Assembly (NCBI GenBank): GCA_964397665.1
Contig: CAYNJW010000006.1
Location: forward strand, 1 to 40,666
Direction of reading: 5' to 3'
Source of the DNA: CAYNJW01 sp964397665
GTDB lineage: Archaea > Nanobdellota > Nanobdellia > Pacearchaeales > GW2011-AR1
Length of the DNA: 40,666 bases
A model generated the notes under the pieces. The model ran no database searches. It had not been told where the DNA came from and was given only the letters and a program-made list of their open reading frames with translations. A program made the translations under genes and the position numbers. Of the stretch, positions 8,711 to 17,080 are shown piece by piece; position 1 is the first letter of the stretch, and every line of letters begins with the position of its first letter.

Positions 8711-9319
8711 ATGGAAAAAAGAGATGAACAAACAATAAAATCTTCGCCAATAATAACTGAAGAAACTGCTGAAGAATTAGATAGCATTTTTGATGAAAAA
8801 GAAACAGAAAGTTTAGAAAAAGTCGAAGCAGCGTTATTCATTGCTGGAAAGTTTCTTAATATGCAAGACTTGATAATGTTAACAGATATTAATCCTATCA
8901 TGCTTAAAGAAATTTTACATAAATTAGAACAAAAATATTCCAAAGGTGCGTTAAAATTGATTAATCGAAACAACTCTTGGAAAATGGATGTTTCAGAGAA
9001 ATATCATTATATGGTGAATAAGTTGGCAACTGGTTCTGCAGAGTTTACTAAAGCTGAACAAGAAACACTTGCAGTAATAGCCTATAAACAACCCATAAAA
9101 CAATCAATTGTCATTAAAATAAGAGGAAATAAAGCTTACGACCATATTGCAACTTTTTTACAGAATGGTTTGATAAATTCAAAAAGAATGGGGCATACAA
9201 AAGAATTAACACTTTCTGAAGACTTTTATGAATACTTTAATGTTGGGAAATCACTAAAGGAACAAAAAGAATTAGCTAAAAAACAAATAAGTAACTCTGA
9301 AGAACTGATCAGAAAATAA
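8711..9319 (+). CDS. scpB: Segregation and condensation protein B
   Basis: ScpB, the winged-helix dimer that joins the kleisin ScpA and an SMC ATPase in chromosome condensation. After an acidic N-terminal tail of about 35 residues come the first winged helix (VEAALFIAGKFL...), the hallmark second block FTKAEQETLAVIAYKQPIKQS, and a GNKAYDHIATFLQNGLI helix followed by the TKELTLSEDFYEYF strand. Length (202 aa) is normal. No scpA or smc lies in this window. ScpB is patchy in archaea, so its presence is useful for lineage placement. Confidence 0.9.
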   Translation: MEKRDEQTIKSSPIITEETAEELDSIFDEKETESLEKVEAALFIAGKFLNMQDLIMLTDINPIMLKEILHKLEQKYSKGALKLINRNNSWKMDVSEKYHYMVNKLATGSAEFTKAEQETLAVIAYKQPIKQSIVIKIRGNKAYDHIATFLQNGLINSKRMGHTKELTLSEDFYEYFNVGKSLKEQKELAKKQISNSEELIRK

Positions 9320-9342
9320 GAGAGATATTAATCTCATTTAGC

Positions 9343-9354
9343 GAAAGATTTATA
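9343..9354 (+). promoter_or_regulatory. BRE/TATA promoter of the phosphoesterase gene
   Basis: GAAAGATTTATA ends 26 bases before the ATG at 9381. The same AAAG(A/G)TTTATA core precedes several other genes here (24153, 38701, 39001), so it looks like the organism's strong BRE/TATA box with a short or absent leader. Confidence 0.55.
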
Positions 9355-9380
9355 TTCTTAAATTTGTTATCATATCGTAA

Positions 9381-10148
9381 ATGAAATACCTTCTTATTGG
9401 AGACATTCATGGTGCCGAGATAAAATATTTTGAAAAAGCTTTTGATTTTGAAAAACCTGATGTCTTAATTTGCACTGGTGACTTTGATCAAACTAGGAGT
9501 ATCCACCAATTTAAAAATCTTGAGAAAAGATATTTAAAAAAAGGAATTGAAATTTTAAAAGTTCCAGGGAATCATGATCAAGCTATCTTGAATAGTTTTT
9601 GGATAAATTCAAAAGTATTAAAACTTCAAGGGAAAACTAGTTTTCAACTTTACCAAGAATTAATGGTTGATAAAACTTCAAGAGAGTATATTGAAAAGTT
9701 AGTTAATTCAGAATTTAAGGGATTTACAAATAATAGAATAAGAATTTTTTTAGATCCTAAACAATTTGGAAAACACTATCAAACAATAATTATGCATGGT
9801 GCTTATGAAGGAGATTTATCTAGCTATCCAAATTGTCCTAAAAATTTAAGAGACTTATGGTCTAGACTAATTACAAAAGAAGATTATCTAAAAAACTTTA
9901 AAACAATGAAATCTAAAAATTATAAGATTATGATTCGTGGTCATGATCATCAAGCTAGATATGTTTATGAAGACAATTTGGAAGGTCTTGTGAGCATTTT
10001 ACCTGAAAAAGATAACTCCACATTTGAATTATTAAAGAATCAAATCCATACAATAAATCCTGGTGCACTATTCGAGGGACATTTTGCCACAATTGATACA
10101 AAAATTAATAATAATGGTGTTCCAATCCTAAAATTTTTAGGCCTATAG
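9381..10148 (+). CDS. Calcineurin-like metallophosphoesterase
   Basis: A 255-aa protein with all expected metal-binding motifs: GDIHG at residues 7-11, CTGDFDQ, VPGNHDQA, IIMHGAY and the final RGHDHQARY. The middle has a helical insertion between GNHDQ and MHG, and the C-terminus ends with the usual NPGALFEGHFA strand that closes the fold. Unlike the phosphoesterase at 2898-3494, the GNHD histidine is kept, so the two are not recent copies. Substrate is unknown; a phosphodiesterase or protein phosphatase role is possible. Confidence 0.82.
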   Translation: MKYLLIGDIHGAEIKYFEKAFDFEKPDVLICTGDFDQTRSIHQFKNLEKRYLKKGIEILKVPGNHDQAILNSFWINSKVLKLQGKTSFQLYQELMVDKTSREYIEKLVNSEFKGFTNNRIRIFLDPKQFGKHYQTIIMHGAYEGDLSSYPNCPKNLRDLWSRLITKEDYLKNFKTMKSKNYKIMIRGHDHQARYVYEDNLEGLVSILPEKDNSTFELLKNQIHTINPGALFEGHFATIDTKINNNGVPILKFLGL

Positions 10149-10236
10149 GTTTTCTAAACCAATCAGAAAATCTTAAAAGCATAGTTATAGATTTAAATTA
10201 ATGTTAATTATTAAACAAAATTTGGAAATTGTATAA

Positions 10237-11460
10237 ATGGAATGGATTACAATCGTTTATCTCATTTATATTTTTATTGCGTTTTATTTTTTTTCACTAT
10301 TTTTCTTAATTTATATAAGAAATAGAAAAACACTTTTCAATTATCCTCCAATACAAAAACACTTTTCAATTTCTGCAATTGTTCCCTGTTGGAATGAGGG
10401 GAGGAATGTTTTGGAAACAGTTAAAGCAATTATGAAAACTGATTATGATAATCTTAAAGAGATTATTTTAGTTAATGATGGCTCTACAGATAATACTCTT
10501 GAGTATATGCTAAAAGCAAAAAAACAATTTAAGATTATAAAAATCTTAAATAAAGAAAATTCTGGAAAAGCAGATTCAATAAACCAAGCTCTAAAAATTG
10601 CAAAGGGAGAATTAGTTGCAATAATTGATGCAGATTCTTTTCCGAAAAGTGATGTCTTCAGTAAATTAGTAGGATATTTTGAAGATTCTAAAATTGGGGT
10701 TGTTACAGTGCCGCATTTATCCAGAAGAAAGGAAAATTTCCTTGATAGAGTACATACTTATTATCAAATTCTTGTTGCAACAAATAGAAAATTTCTAGAA
10801 ATTCTTGACGGAGTTTATGTTACTCCCGGTCCAATGTCTTTATATCGGAAAAAGGCATTAGAAGATATTGGCGGATTTGATACTGAAAATATTACTGAAG
10901 ATATAGAAGCAACATGGCATCTTGCAAAAAATGGATGGAAAAGAAAAATGTGTCTTGCAACAACAACAACAACACTATTGCCAAATACCTTAAAGAAATT
11001 CTTTAATCAACGAGTTAGGTGGAGTATTGGTGGATTACAAACTGCTGCCAAATATAAAAAAGAATTTTTTAAATCCAATATGGTTAGTTATTTTATTTTA
11101 CCATACTTTATATTAAGTATCTTTCTCGGAATCTTTGCAATTTTTTTCTTTTTATTCTTATTTGGAAAAAGAATCTTTGAAAGCTATATCTTTTTTAATT
11201 CAATTTATATCACTAATGGGTCTTTCTTTTCTTTATTTGAATTTAACTTCTTCCCACATATCATTTTTATTCTAAGTATCTTTCTAATCATCATTACTTC
11301 AATATTTTCGTTACTTATGTTAATGATGTTAGAAGAGAACTTTCTAAAAACAAAAAATATTAAATTCTTCTTTGTCTATTTAATCTTCTTGGGGATTATT
11401 CAATCCGTAATTTTCATTACCGCAATCTTTAAATTCATAAAAAAGGATATAAAATGGTAA
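10237..11460 (+). CDS. Processive family 2 glycosyltransferase, membrane-bound (PgaC/NodC-like)
   Basis: A 407-aa integral membrane glycosyltransferase. An N-terminal membrane helix (residues 5-27) is followed by a GT-A domain with IVPCWNEG, the nucleotide-binding VNDGSTD and IIDADS (the metal-binding DxD). TEDIEATW (TED acceptor-site motif) and QRVRWSIGG (the Q-x-x-RW motif of processive synthases) follow, then four C-terminal membrane segments. This order fits enzymes that build and export beta-linked chains such as poly-GlcNAc, chitin or hyaluronan. It opens a tight three-gene operon: its stop overlaps the next start (ATGGTAATG). The sugar is not readable from sequence; the deacetylase-like gene upstream makes an amino sugar plausible. 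Confidence 0.85.
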   Translation: MEWITIVYLIYIFIAFYFFSLFFLIYIRNRKTLFNYPPIQKHFSISAIVPCWNEGRNVLETVKAIMKTDYDNLKEIILVNDGSTDNTLEYMLKAKKQFKIIKILNKENSGKADSINQALKIAKGELVAIIDADSFPKSDVFSKLVGYFEDSKIGVVTVPHLSRRKENFLDRVHTYYQILVATNRKFLEILDGVYVTPGPMSLYRKKALEDIGGFDTENITEDIEATWHLAKNGWKRKMCLATTTTTLLPNTLKKFFNQRVRWSIGGLQTAAKYKKEFFKSNMVSYFILPYFILSIFLGIFAIFFFLFLFGKRIFESYIFFNSIYITNGSFFSLFEFNFFPHIIFILSIFLIIITSIFSLLMLMMLEENFLKTKNIKFFFVYLIFLGIIQSVIFITAIFKFIKKDIKW

Positions 11461-12137
11461 TGGCAACTATAAAAAAAGAACACCAAAAACATATTTTCCT
11501 TGAGGCACTCCTTTTGGCAACATTCATATTTTTAATTGGAATTCTTTTAGGTTTAATGCTTGAATCTTCCAGAGAAAAAGACATCTCAAACTTATACCTT
11601 AAATCTGAAATTAATATTCTTGATGTGCAAACTCAAACAAAACTCTTGGAATCTGAAAACTTTAATTGTGAAATGGCAATAAGAAAAAATATAGAATTTG
11701 GTGACAGAATTTATCAAAATGCAAAATTATTAGAAAAATATGAAGCATCTAATAAACTAACAGATATATTAAGAGAACAACAAAGAAGATACTCAATGTT
11801 GAGAATTTTATTTTGGGTGAATAATATAAAAATAAAAGAAAGATGCGACAATGCCCCTCATACGATTGTTTATTTATACAGCTATACTCCTAAAACTTTA
11901 ACAGAAAAAAATGAACAAAGATTTATCTCAGAATACTTATTTAACCTTAAACAAGAATATGGTAATAGTATTCTCCTCATCCCAATTGCTAAAGACTTAA
12001 AACTTAACTCTCTTGATTTATTAACTAAAGATTATAATATTACAGATTACGGAGTTATCCTTGATGAAAAAAAAGTAATTAGAGATATATCTGGTTTACA
12101 GAAAATTAAAAAAATCTTAAATAATTCGAAGAATTAA
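11454..12137 (+). CDS. Membrane-anchored coiled-coil protein with thioredoxin-like C-terminus
   Basis: A 227-aa protein with one N-terminal membrane helix (about residues 15-38, with a GxxLGLML pattern) followed by a long charged helical region likely to form a coiled coil. A C-terminal alpha/beta domain of about 90 residues begins at HTIVYLYSY. The strand TIVYLYSY, the GNSILLIPI strand and the VILDEKKVIRD hairpin resemble a thioredoxin fold, but no CxxC is present, so it would not act as a redox enzyme. It overlaps the stop of the GT2 gene and its own stop overlaps the next start by one base (TAATG), so it is translationally coupled to both glycosyltransferases. An accessory or scaffolding role for the GT2 enzymes is inferred from position only. 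Confidence 0.6.
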   Translation: MVMATIKKEHQKHIFLEALLLATFIFLIGILLGLMLESSREKDISNLYLKSEINILDVQTQTKLLESENFNCEMAIRKNIEFGDRIYQNAKLLEKYEASNKLTDILREQQRRYSMLRILFWVNNIKIKERCDNAPHTIVYLYSYTPKTLTEKNEQRFISEYLFNLKQEYGNSILLIPIAKDLKLNSLDLLTKDYNITDYGVILDEKKVIRDISGLQKIKKILNNSKN

Positions 12138-12835
12138 TGAAACTTTCAATAATTTTTCCAGCATATAATGAGGAAAATAGAATTCTTCCAGTTTTAAAAA
12201 AATTTCAAACATATTTCAATAAAAAATTAAAAAATAACTTTGAGATGATAATAATCCCAAATAATTGTTCAGATAATACTTCATCCATTGTTAAGAAATT
12301 TTGTTCAAAAAACAATGATGCTAAATTTTTTGAAATTAAAAATTATTCTGGAAAAGGTGGTGCAGTTATGAAAGGATTTGCTTTAGCTAAGGGTAATTTT
12401 ATAGGGTTTGTTGATTCAGATAAAAGCACATCCCCTAAAGAATTTTTTAAACTATACTCCAACATTGCAAACTATGATGGAATAATCGGATCTAGAAAAA
12501 TTAAGGGTGCCAAGGTAATTCCTAAACGAAGTATTGGTAAAAAAATTAATAGTTTACTATTTGGAATTTTTGTAAAATTATTATTTAATCTAAAATACAA
12601 AGACACTCAATGTGGTGCTAAAATCTTTAAAAAAAAGATTGCAAAAGAGTTTACTAAAAATCTAATTGAAACTGGATGGATATTTGATATTAATTTATTA
12701 AAAATTTGTAAAGATAAAAATTATGAGGTCCTTGAATTTCCTATAAACTGGAAAGATGATGATGGATCACACATAAGCTTTATTGATGGGATAAAATCTA
12801 TTTTTTATATCTTCAAACTTAGATTTACTTCTTAA
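12137..12835 (+). CDS. Dolichyl-phosphate sugar synthase-like GT2
   Basis: A 232-aa soluble or peripherally bound GT2 enzyme like DPG or DPM synthase, which moves glucose or mannose from a nucleotide sugar to dolichyl phosphate. Motifs: IIFPAYNEENRI at the N-terminus, IIPNNCSDNT, GKGGAVMKGF, the metal-binding GFVDSDKS, IIGSRK, and the late DTQCGAKIF, which is typical of dolichyl-phosphate glucosyltransferases. No C-terminal membrane helices are present, so the membrane part may be supplied by the adjacent GtrA (12825-13226), encoded on the other strand and overlapping by 11 bases. The product would feed the GT39-type enzyme at 13278. Confidence 0.85.
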   Translation: MKLSIIFPAYNEENRILPVLKKFQTYFNKKLKNNFEMIIIPNNCSDNTSSIVKKFCSKNNDAKFFEIKNYSGKGGAVMKGFALAKGNFIGFVDSDKSTSPKEFFKLYSNIANYDGIIGSRKIKGAKVIPKRSIGKKINSLLFGIFVKLLFNLKYKDTQCGAKIFKKKIAKEFTKNLIETGWIFDINLLKICKDKNYEVLEFPINWKDDDGSHISFIDGIKSIFYIFKLRFTS

Positions 12836-13226
12836 AAACCCACAATAAAGATCCAAAAAAACTTAAAGGTATTGAAATTAAAAGACCTGATATTGCTGCA
12901 ATATTTGCTGAAAATAAAGAATCATTTAATAAAAATAACACAGATTTACCGACGAATATATTTGCCCCCATTGAAATAACATAAAGAATTGTGAATTTCA
13001 TTAATTGATTATGAACTTTTTTATTTCTTGCTTTGAATGTGAAATTTCTATTAAATGTGAAATTAAAAATCATTGAAAAACCAATTCCAAAAATTCTTGA
13101 TAGAATAAACATTGAAGTTGCAATAAATACTAAATTAAAAAAAGCTAAATCTATTAAAGTTGCAATACCTCCAGTTAATGCGAAAAGTATAACTTTTTCT
13201 AACTTTTTATTTTTTATACAACCCAT
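12825..13226 (-). CDS. GtrA-family membrane protein
   Basis: A 133-aa protein with four predicted membrane segments in the GtrA arrangement. FALTGGIATLIDLAFF opens the first helix, then NFTFNRNFTFK (the conserved N-x-x-W/F-TF motif after helix two), helix three and helix four ending LLWVFKK. GtrA proteins are proposed to flip or help synthesise polyprenyl-phosphate-linked sugars. It converges with the DPG synthase gene and diverges from the GT39 gene with 51 bases between the starts, so a shared AT-rich promoter region serves both. Confidence 0.85.
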   Translation of the reverse strand: MGCIKNKKLEKVILFALTGGIATLIDLAFFNLVFIATSMFILSRIFGIGFSMIFNFTFNRNFTFKARNKKVHNQLMKFTILYVISMGANIFVGKSVLFLLNDSLFSANIAAISGLLISIPLSFFGSLLWVFKK

Positions 13227-13277
13227 ATTAATTTAAAATTCTAAGTCTTTATAAATAGTCTCTTCAAATATATAGTT

Positions 13278-14738
13278 ATGATTAAATTAATAGAAAAAAT
13301 AAAGAAAAATTATTTAATTTTAGTTTTAATGCTCTTCTCACTGATGCTCAACATCTTATTTAGTTTTTCTACTCCTGTTGTTTCATGGGATGAATCGGTT
13401 TATTCTAATCTTGGTTATGACCTAAGTAATAATCCCTTAGACTACTCTGTTGAGTTTAATGGTTGGAGTGATTGGATTCCTTCAGGTAATGATCCAGTTT
13501 ATAGTTGGCCAAAGATGGGTTTTAGAGCACCATTATTACCCTATACTCTTTCATTACTTTTTCTTTTGAATCTTGGATTTTTAGTTAAATTTTTTATGCC
13601 ATTAATTGGTGCTTTAAATATTGGTTTGGTTTATCTTCTTGGAAGGAAACTATTTAATTCGAAAGTTGGAATTTATGCAGCAAGTTTTACATCTTTAATA
13701 CCTCTTTATACTTTAATCAGTTCGAAAATATTAACAGATGTTTATCTCACATTCTTTATGCTCATAACAATTTTTAGTTTTTGGAAAGGATATGAAGAAG
13801 GAGATATAAAATATAAAATTCTTTTTGGATTCTTTTTTGCATTAGCCTTGCTTTCAAGATATACTGCGTTATGGTTTATTCCAATTTTTTTCACTTATTT
13901 TTTAATAAGAACAAAGTCCCTAAAATTTATATTTGATAAATATCTTTGGGGTGCAATTCTTGTCTTTTTTGGGACACTAATTCCTTGGTTCATTTATGGA
14001 TATTTTGAGTATGGAAATATTCTTGGAGCATTTATACATGGAATAAAAGCTGCAACATATTGGGGTGGTCACCAACCTTGGAATTTCTATTTACAAAATC
14101 AATGGAAAATGCTTTCGATTATAGGAATCATCTCTTTATTGGGAATTGGAAAAATATTTTACAAAAAAAAGACTAATAACTCTGGATTCTTATTTTTAAT
14201 TATTTGGATTTTTGGATTCTTAATTATGACCATGATTTTACCACATAAAGAAGAAAGATTTATCTTGCCAGTTATTTCTGCACTTTGTTTAATCTCAGGA
14301 GTATTCGTAAATTCTTTAAAAAAATATAAAAAGTTAATCTTCAAAATCATAATCCTTATACTTATTTATTCTACTACAATAACATTTATTCAAGAAATTG
14401 AACACAATTCTTCTGATGGAAAATGTTTTTTAAATTCTATGAATTATATAAATAATCAAAAACAAGAGGTTCTTATTGTTACTGATGAATTCTCAGTAGT
14501 TTACTATTATACTAAACAAGAAACACAATACTATCCTAGAGAGATTAATGAAGAATATTTAAAGAAACTGAGTAAAGAAAAGAAAAAAGATATTTATTTC
14601 TTATTTAGTAATCGGCTTTTTGATGGTGGAGATCTTTCTATCAAAAAATATAACTATTTAGAAGAAAATCTTGAAAAAGTATTTGATTGTGCTGGTCAAA
14701 ATACGTTTACAAGTCTTTACCATTATCCTTCAGATTAA
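13278..14738 (+). CDS. GT39/ArnT-like membrane glycosyltransferase
   Basis: A 486-aa GT-C fold enzyme that would use a polyprenyl-phosphate sugar as donor. After the first membrane helix comes the acidic loop motif WDESVY (the D/E of the PMT_2 family), then about ten further membrane segments, including the aromatic AALLSRYTALWF-type helix typical of this family. An RxPLLPY-like stretch (GFRAPLLPY) follows the first loop. The C-terminal 130 residues form a soluble domain. With the DPG synthase and GtrA it makes a complete donor-to-transferase route for decorating surface proteins or lipids. Acceptor unknown. Confidence 0.8.
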   Translation: MIKLIEKIKKNYLILVLMLFSLMLNILFSFSTPVVSWDESVYSNLGYDLSNNPLDYSVEFNGWSDWIPSGNDPVYSWPKMGFRAPLLPYTLSLLFLLNLGFLVKFFMPLIGALNIGLVYLLGRKLFNSKVGIYAASFTSLIPLYTLISSKILTDVYLTFFMLITIFSFWKGYEEGDIKYKILFGFFFALALLSRYTALWFIPIFFTYFLIRTKSLKFIFDKYLWGAILVFFGTLIPWFIYGYFEYGNILGAFIHGIKAATYWGGHQPWNFYLQNQWKMLSIIGIISLLGIGKIFYKKKTNNSGFLFLIIWIFGFLIMTMILPHKEERFILPVISALCLISGVFVNSLKKYKKLIFKIIILILIYSTTITFIQEIEHNSSDGKCFLNSMNYINNQKQEVLIVTDEFSVVYYYTKQETQYYPREINEEYLKKLSKEKKKDIYFLFSNRLFDGGDLSIKKYNYLEENLEKVFDCAGQNTFTSLYHYPSD

Positions 14739-14802
14739 AATGAAATTCAATTGTTGCATTACAGCACAATAATCCTTAAAAGCAACAAGAACATCTAATT
14801 GT

Positions 14803-15570
14803 ATGCGATGCGTAATTTGTAACAAAACAGAAGATGAATGTATTCTTGCTGAAGGAATTTATAACAATGAGATTTCAAAGATTTGTATTTCTTGTGCTAA
14901 TAAAGAAGCTATTCCTTTGATAAAAAAACCAACTACTGAGCAACTATCTGCAGCATCAGAAGTTAATTATTCCGTTAGAGAAAGATTAGAAAAAATTTCA
15001 GGAACTAATCAAAGAAAAACTAAAGAACAAACAATTTTAAATAGCAATATTGCCAACATTAAATTTCCTAAAAAAAGACAAAATCATGAAAATTTGATTG
15101 AAAACTATGATTGGAAACTAAAAACTGTTAGGAGAAGGAAAAAGCTATCTATATCTCAATTAGCTCAATTAAGTGGTGTAAACATTGAAGATATAACTTC
15201 TCTTGAGAAAGGGCAACTAATTTCAGGATTAGAAGCTAATATAGTTCTCTTAGAAGGAGTTTTAGATACCCACCTATTAAAAAATCATGAAACAAGAATA
15301 AAATTTACAGTTTCTGATAAATCTCCAGAAGAAATAGAAAATCGAATTTTAAATAATGTTTCAGAAAAAATAGAAAAAATTAATCAACCTAAAAAGGAAA
15401 ATATTTTTAAAAAAATCGCAAGTGGTAAATTTGATTTTTCAAAAAGAGAAAATATTGAGAATGTAACTTTGAATGATTTAGCAGAAATGAAAAAAGAAAA
15501 AGAAAAAAATGAACTAATGGGTAGTGATGAAATTGAAATTGAAGAAGAAATGGATGAATCTTTAATCTGA
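14803..15570 (+). CDS. MBF1-like transcription factor (zinc ribbon plus HTH)
   Basis: A 255-aa protein resembling archaeal multiprotein bridging factor 1. An N-terminal zinc ribbon has cysteines at 3, 6, 28 and 31 (CVIC and CISC). A linker leads to a Cro/C1-type helix-turn-helix at about residues 103-140, with LKTVRRRKKLSISQLAQLSG and ITSLEKG. Beyond the canonical MBF1 length it carries about 110 more residues, lysine- and glutamate-rich and largely helical, ending in an acidic tail. A CCTTAAAA box lies about 30 bases upstream. Its 3' end overlaps the convergent yggS gene by nine bases. Confidence 0.8.
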   Translation: MRCVICNKTEDECILAEGIYNNEISKICISCANKEAIPLIKKPTTEQLSAASEVNYSVRERLEKISGTNQRKTKEQTILNSNIANIKFPKKRQNHENLIENYDWKLKTVRRRKKLSISQLAQLSGVNIEDITSLEKGQLISGLEANIVLLEGVLDTHLLKNHETRIKFTVSDKSPEEIENRILNNVSEKIEKINQPKKENIFKKIASGKFDFSKRENIENVTLNDLAEMKKEKEKNELMGSDEIEIEEEMDESLI

Positions 15571-16206
15571 AAATATCTCTCTTCCAATTCTAATCATATT
15601 TGAACCATTTTCTATTGCTTCTTTAAAATCGTCTGACATCCCCATGGATAAATAATCTAATTTTCTTCCCAAATAACTTTCACATTTATTAAAAAGAATT
15701 TTCATATCTGAAAAAACTTCTTTTAAATTTCCAACTTCTTTTTTTGGAGGAATTGTCATTAAACCCCTTATATTTAAATTCTTTAATTCCATTTCAATTC
15801 TAAATAAAACTTCTCTTAACTCATCAGAATCAAAACCATATTCTTTATCTTCATCTGTTTTAATTTGAAGAAGAATGTCTTGATTAAAATTTAATTCTTT
15901 ACAAACCTCATTTAATTTCTTAGCCAATTTAAAAGAATCTACACTTTGAATCAAAAAAGGTCTTTCAAGAATTATTTTCTTTACTTTATTTGATTGTATG
16001 TGGCCTATAAAATGTCTTCTAAAATCTTTTAAGATTAACTTATTTATTGCTGCTAATTGTTGATAAGAATTAAAAGCTAAATCTCTTACTTGAGAATCTA
16101 AAGTTTTTTTAATTGAGTCTAAAGTTGCAGATTTTACCACAACAACTAGATTAACATTAGAAGGAATTCTTGAAATTATTCTTGAAATATTTGATTTTAC
16201 ATCCAT
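15562..16206 (-). CDS. YggS/PROSC family PLP-binding protein
   Basis: A single-domain alanine-racemase-fold protein that binds pyridoxal phosphate and keeps its cellular level balanced. The PLP lysine is K25 in VVVVKSA. Family motifs follow in order: HFIGHIQSNK, LQIKTDEDKEYGF, RGLMTIPP, and the phosphate-binding end LSMGMSDDFKEAI then GSNMIRIGREIF. Length is 214 aa from ATG 16206; a TTG at 16224 would overlap the stop of the upstream gene and adds a non-family MIKIIN, so I prefer the ATG. It sits 14 bases behind the OB-fold gene, as a two-gene operon. Confidence 0.88.
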   Translation of the reverse strand: MDVKSNISRIISRIPSNVNLVVVVKSATLDSIKKTLDSQVRDLAFNSYQQLAAINKLILKDFRRHFIGHIQSNKVKKIILERPFLIQSVDSFKLAKKLNEVCKELNFNQDILLQIKTDEDKEYGFDSDELREVLFRIEMELKNLNIRGLMTIPPKKEVGNLKEVFSDMKILFNKCESYLGRKLDYLSMGMSDDFKEAIENGSNMIRIGREIFSD

Positions 16207-16220
16207 ATTTATAATTTTAA

Positions 16221-16838
16221 TCAACCAAGGTATCTCAATCTTCCTGGTCTTGGTTCATAAATTAATCCATCTTCTAATAATCTCTTTATTTCACTGTTTA
16301 TTAAATCTGGTGATGCTTCAGTGTCTAAAATTAACTTATCCACATCAATTCCATCTTCAACTTCTGCAACTTTAATTTTTTCTAAAATAATATCTCTAAC
16401 TGGGGCATTTTCATTCAAAGGTAAATTTTTCCTTGAATTTTGAATTTCTAATTTTCTAACTAAAAGCCACTGTGTATCTACTTTTTTTACAATCTCAGGC
16501 AAAAGATATATTTCATTATTATACTCCCTAACAGTTCCAATTATCTGAACAGTATCTCCTTGTAAACAATCTTTTAAAATTTGAATATCTTCTCCAAAAG
16601 ATTTTAATTTTATTTGACCTGAAGCATCATCAACAGTAATTGTTGCATAATTTTTTTCACCTTCTGAAACATACTTATCTACAACATTTGCTAAAAGATT
16701 TACACGCGATATTTTCTTATCTGCCAACTCTAAAAAAAGAAATTTTCCATCTGCAATAATTGGTTTAGCTTTAAAAATATCACCAATACGTAATTTATAA
16801 GCAGTATTTCTTTTTTTAGGACCATCATTATTTTCCAT
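16221..16838 (-). CDS. OB-fold, RPA32-like single-stranded-DNA-binding protein
   Basis: A 205-aa archaeal protein with an N-terminal OB fold (residues about 18-120). Strands include YKLRIGDIFKAKPII, NYATITVDDASGQIKLKSFG and GDTVQIIGTVREYNNEIYLLPEIV. A C-terminal winged-helix-like segment follows (DVDKLILDTEASPDLINSEI, then LLEDGLIYEPRPGRLRYLG). This matches RPA2/RPA32-type organisation and the COG3390 group of RPA-associated proteins. It probably binds ssDNA in replication or repair, fitting the nearby MCM gene. Its promoter overlaps the end of the 91-bp tandem repeat. Confidence 0.75.
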   Translation of the reverse strand: MENNDGPKKRNTAYKLRIGDIFKAKPIIADGKFLFLELADKKISRVNLLANVVDKYVSEGEKNYATITVDDASGQIKLKSFGEDIQILKDCLQGDTVQIIGTVREYNNEIYLLPEIVKKVDTQWLLVRKLEIQNSRKNLPLNENAPVRDIILEKIKVAEVEDGIDVDKLILDTEASPDLINSEIKRLLEDGLIYEPRPGRLRYLG

Positions 16839-16857
16839 AACTTGAATAATAAAACAC

Positions 16858-16870
16858 CCTTTTTAAGGAT
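16858..16870 (-). promoter_or_regulatory. TATA-like box of the OB-fold/yggS operon, inside a repeat edge
   Basis: On the minus strand CCTTAAAAAGG lies about 20 bases before the ATG at 16838, the same distance seen for other genes here. Its upstream side is the outer end of the 91-bp tandem repeat, so repeat copy number may affect this promoter. Only the AT-rich box and its distance support the call. Confidence 0.45.
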
Positions 16871-17080
16871 TGTTGGTCTGAAGTGTTTATTCTAATTTGT
16901 CTTGTGGACATGCCACGCGTGAAATTCGGTCATCGCTTTGCTCAGCTGCGAATTTAAGGATTGTTGGTCTGAAGTGTTTATTCTAATTTGTCTTGTGGAC
17001 ATGCCACGCGTGAAATTCGGTCATCGCTTTGCTCAGCTGCGAATTTAAGGATTGTTGGTCTGAAGTGTTTATTCTAATTT
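16862..17080. repeat. 91-bp tandem repeat, about 2.4 copies, GC-rich core
   Basis: Copies start at 16862, 16953 and 17044 (period 91) and appear identical; the third stops after about 37 bases. Each unit has a stretch of about 36 bases shared by all three copies, and a core of about 55 bases present twice. A 50-base piece of the core is about 56 percent G+C against AT-rich surroundings. On the minus strand the core holds an inverted repeat AAATTCG/CGAATTT with a 20-base loop, the palindrome CACGCGTG and a GTGG/CCAC hairpin. The inner end covers the last three codons and stop of the gene at 17069-17443; the outer end touches the promoter of the OB-fold gene. Confidence 0.9.

Noticed and set aside
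16862..17080. CRISPR array
   Set aside because: Three 36-bp repeats alternate with two 55-bp intervals, but the intervals are identical and no cas gene is near; it is a plain tandem repeat.
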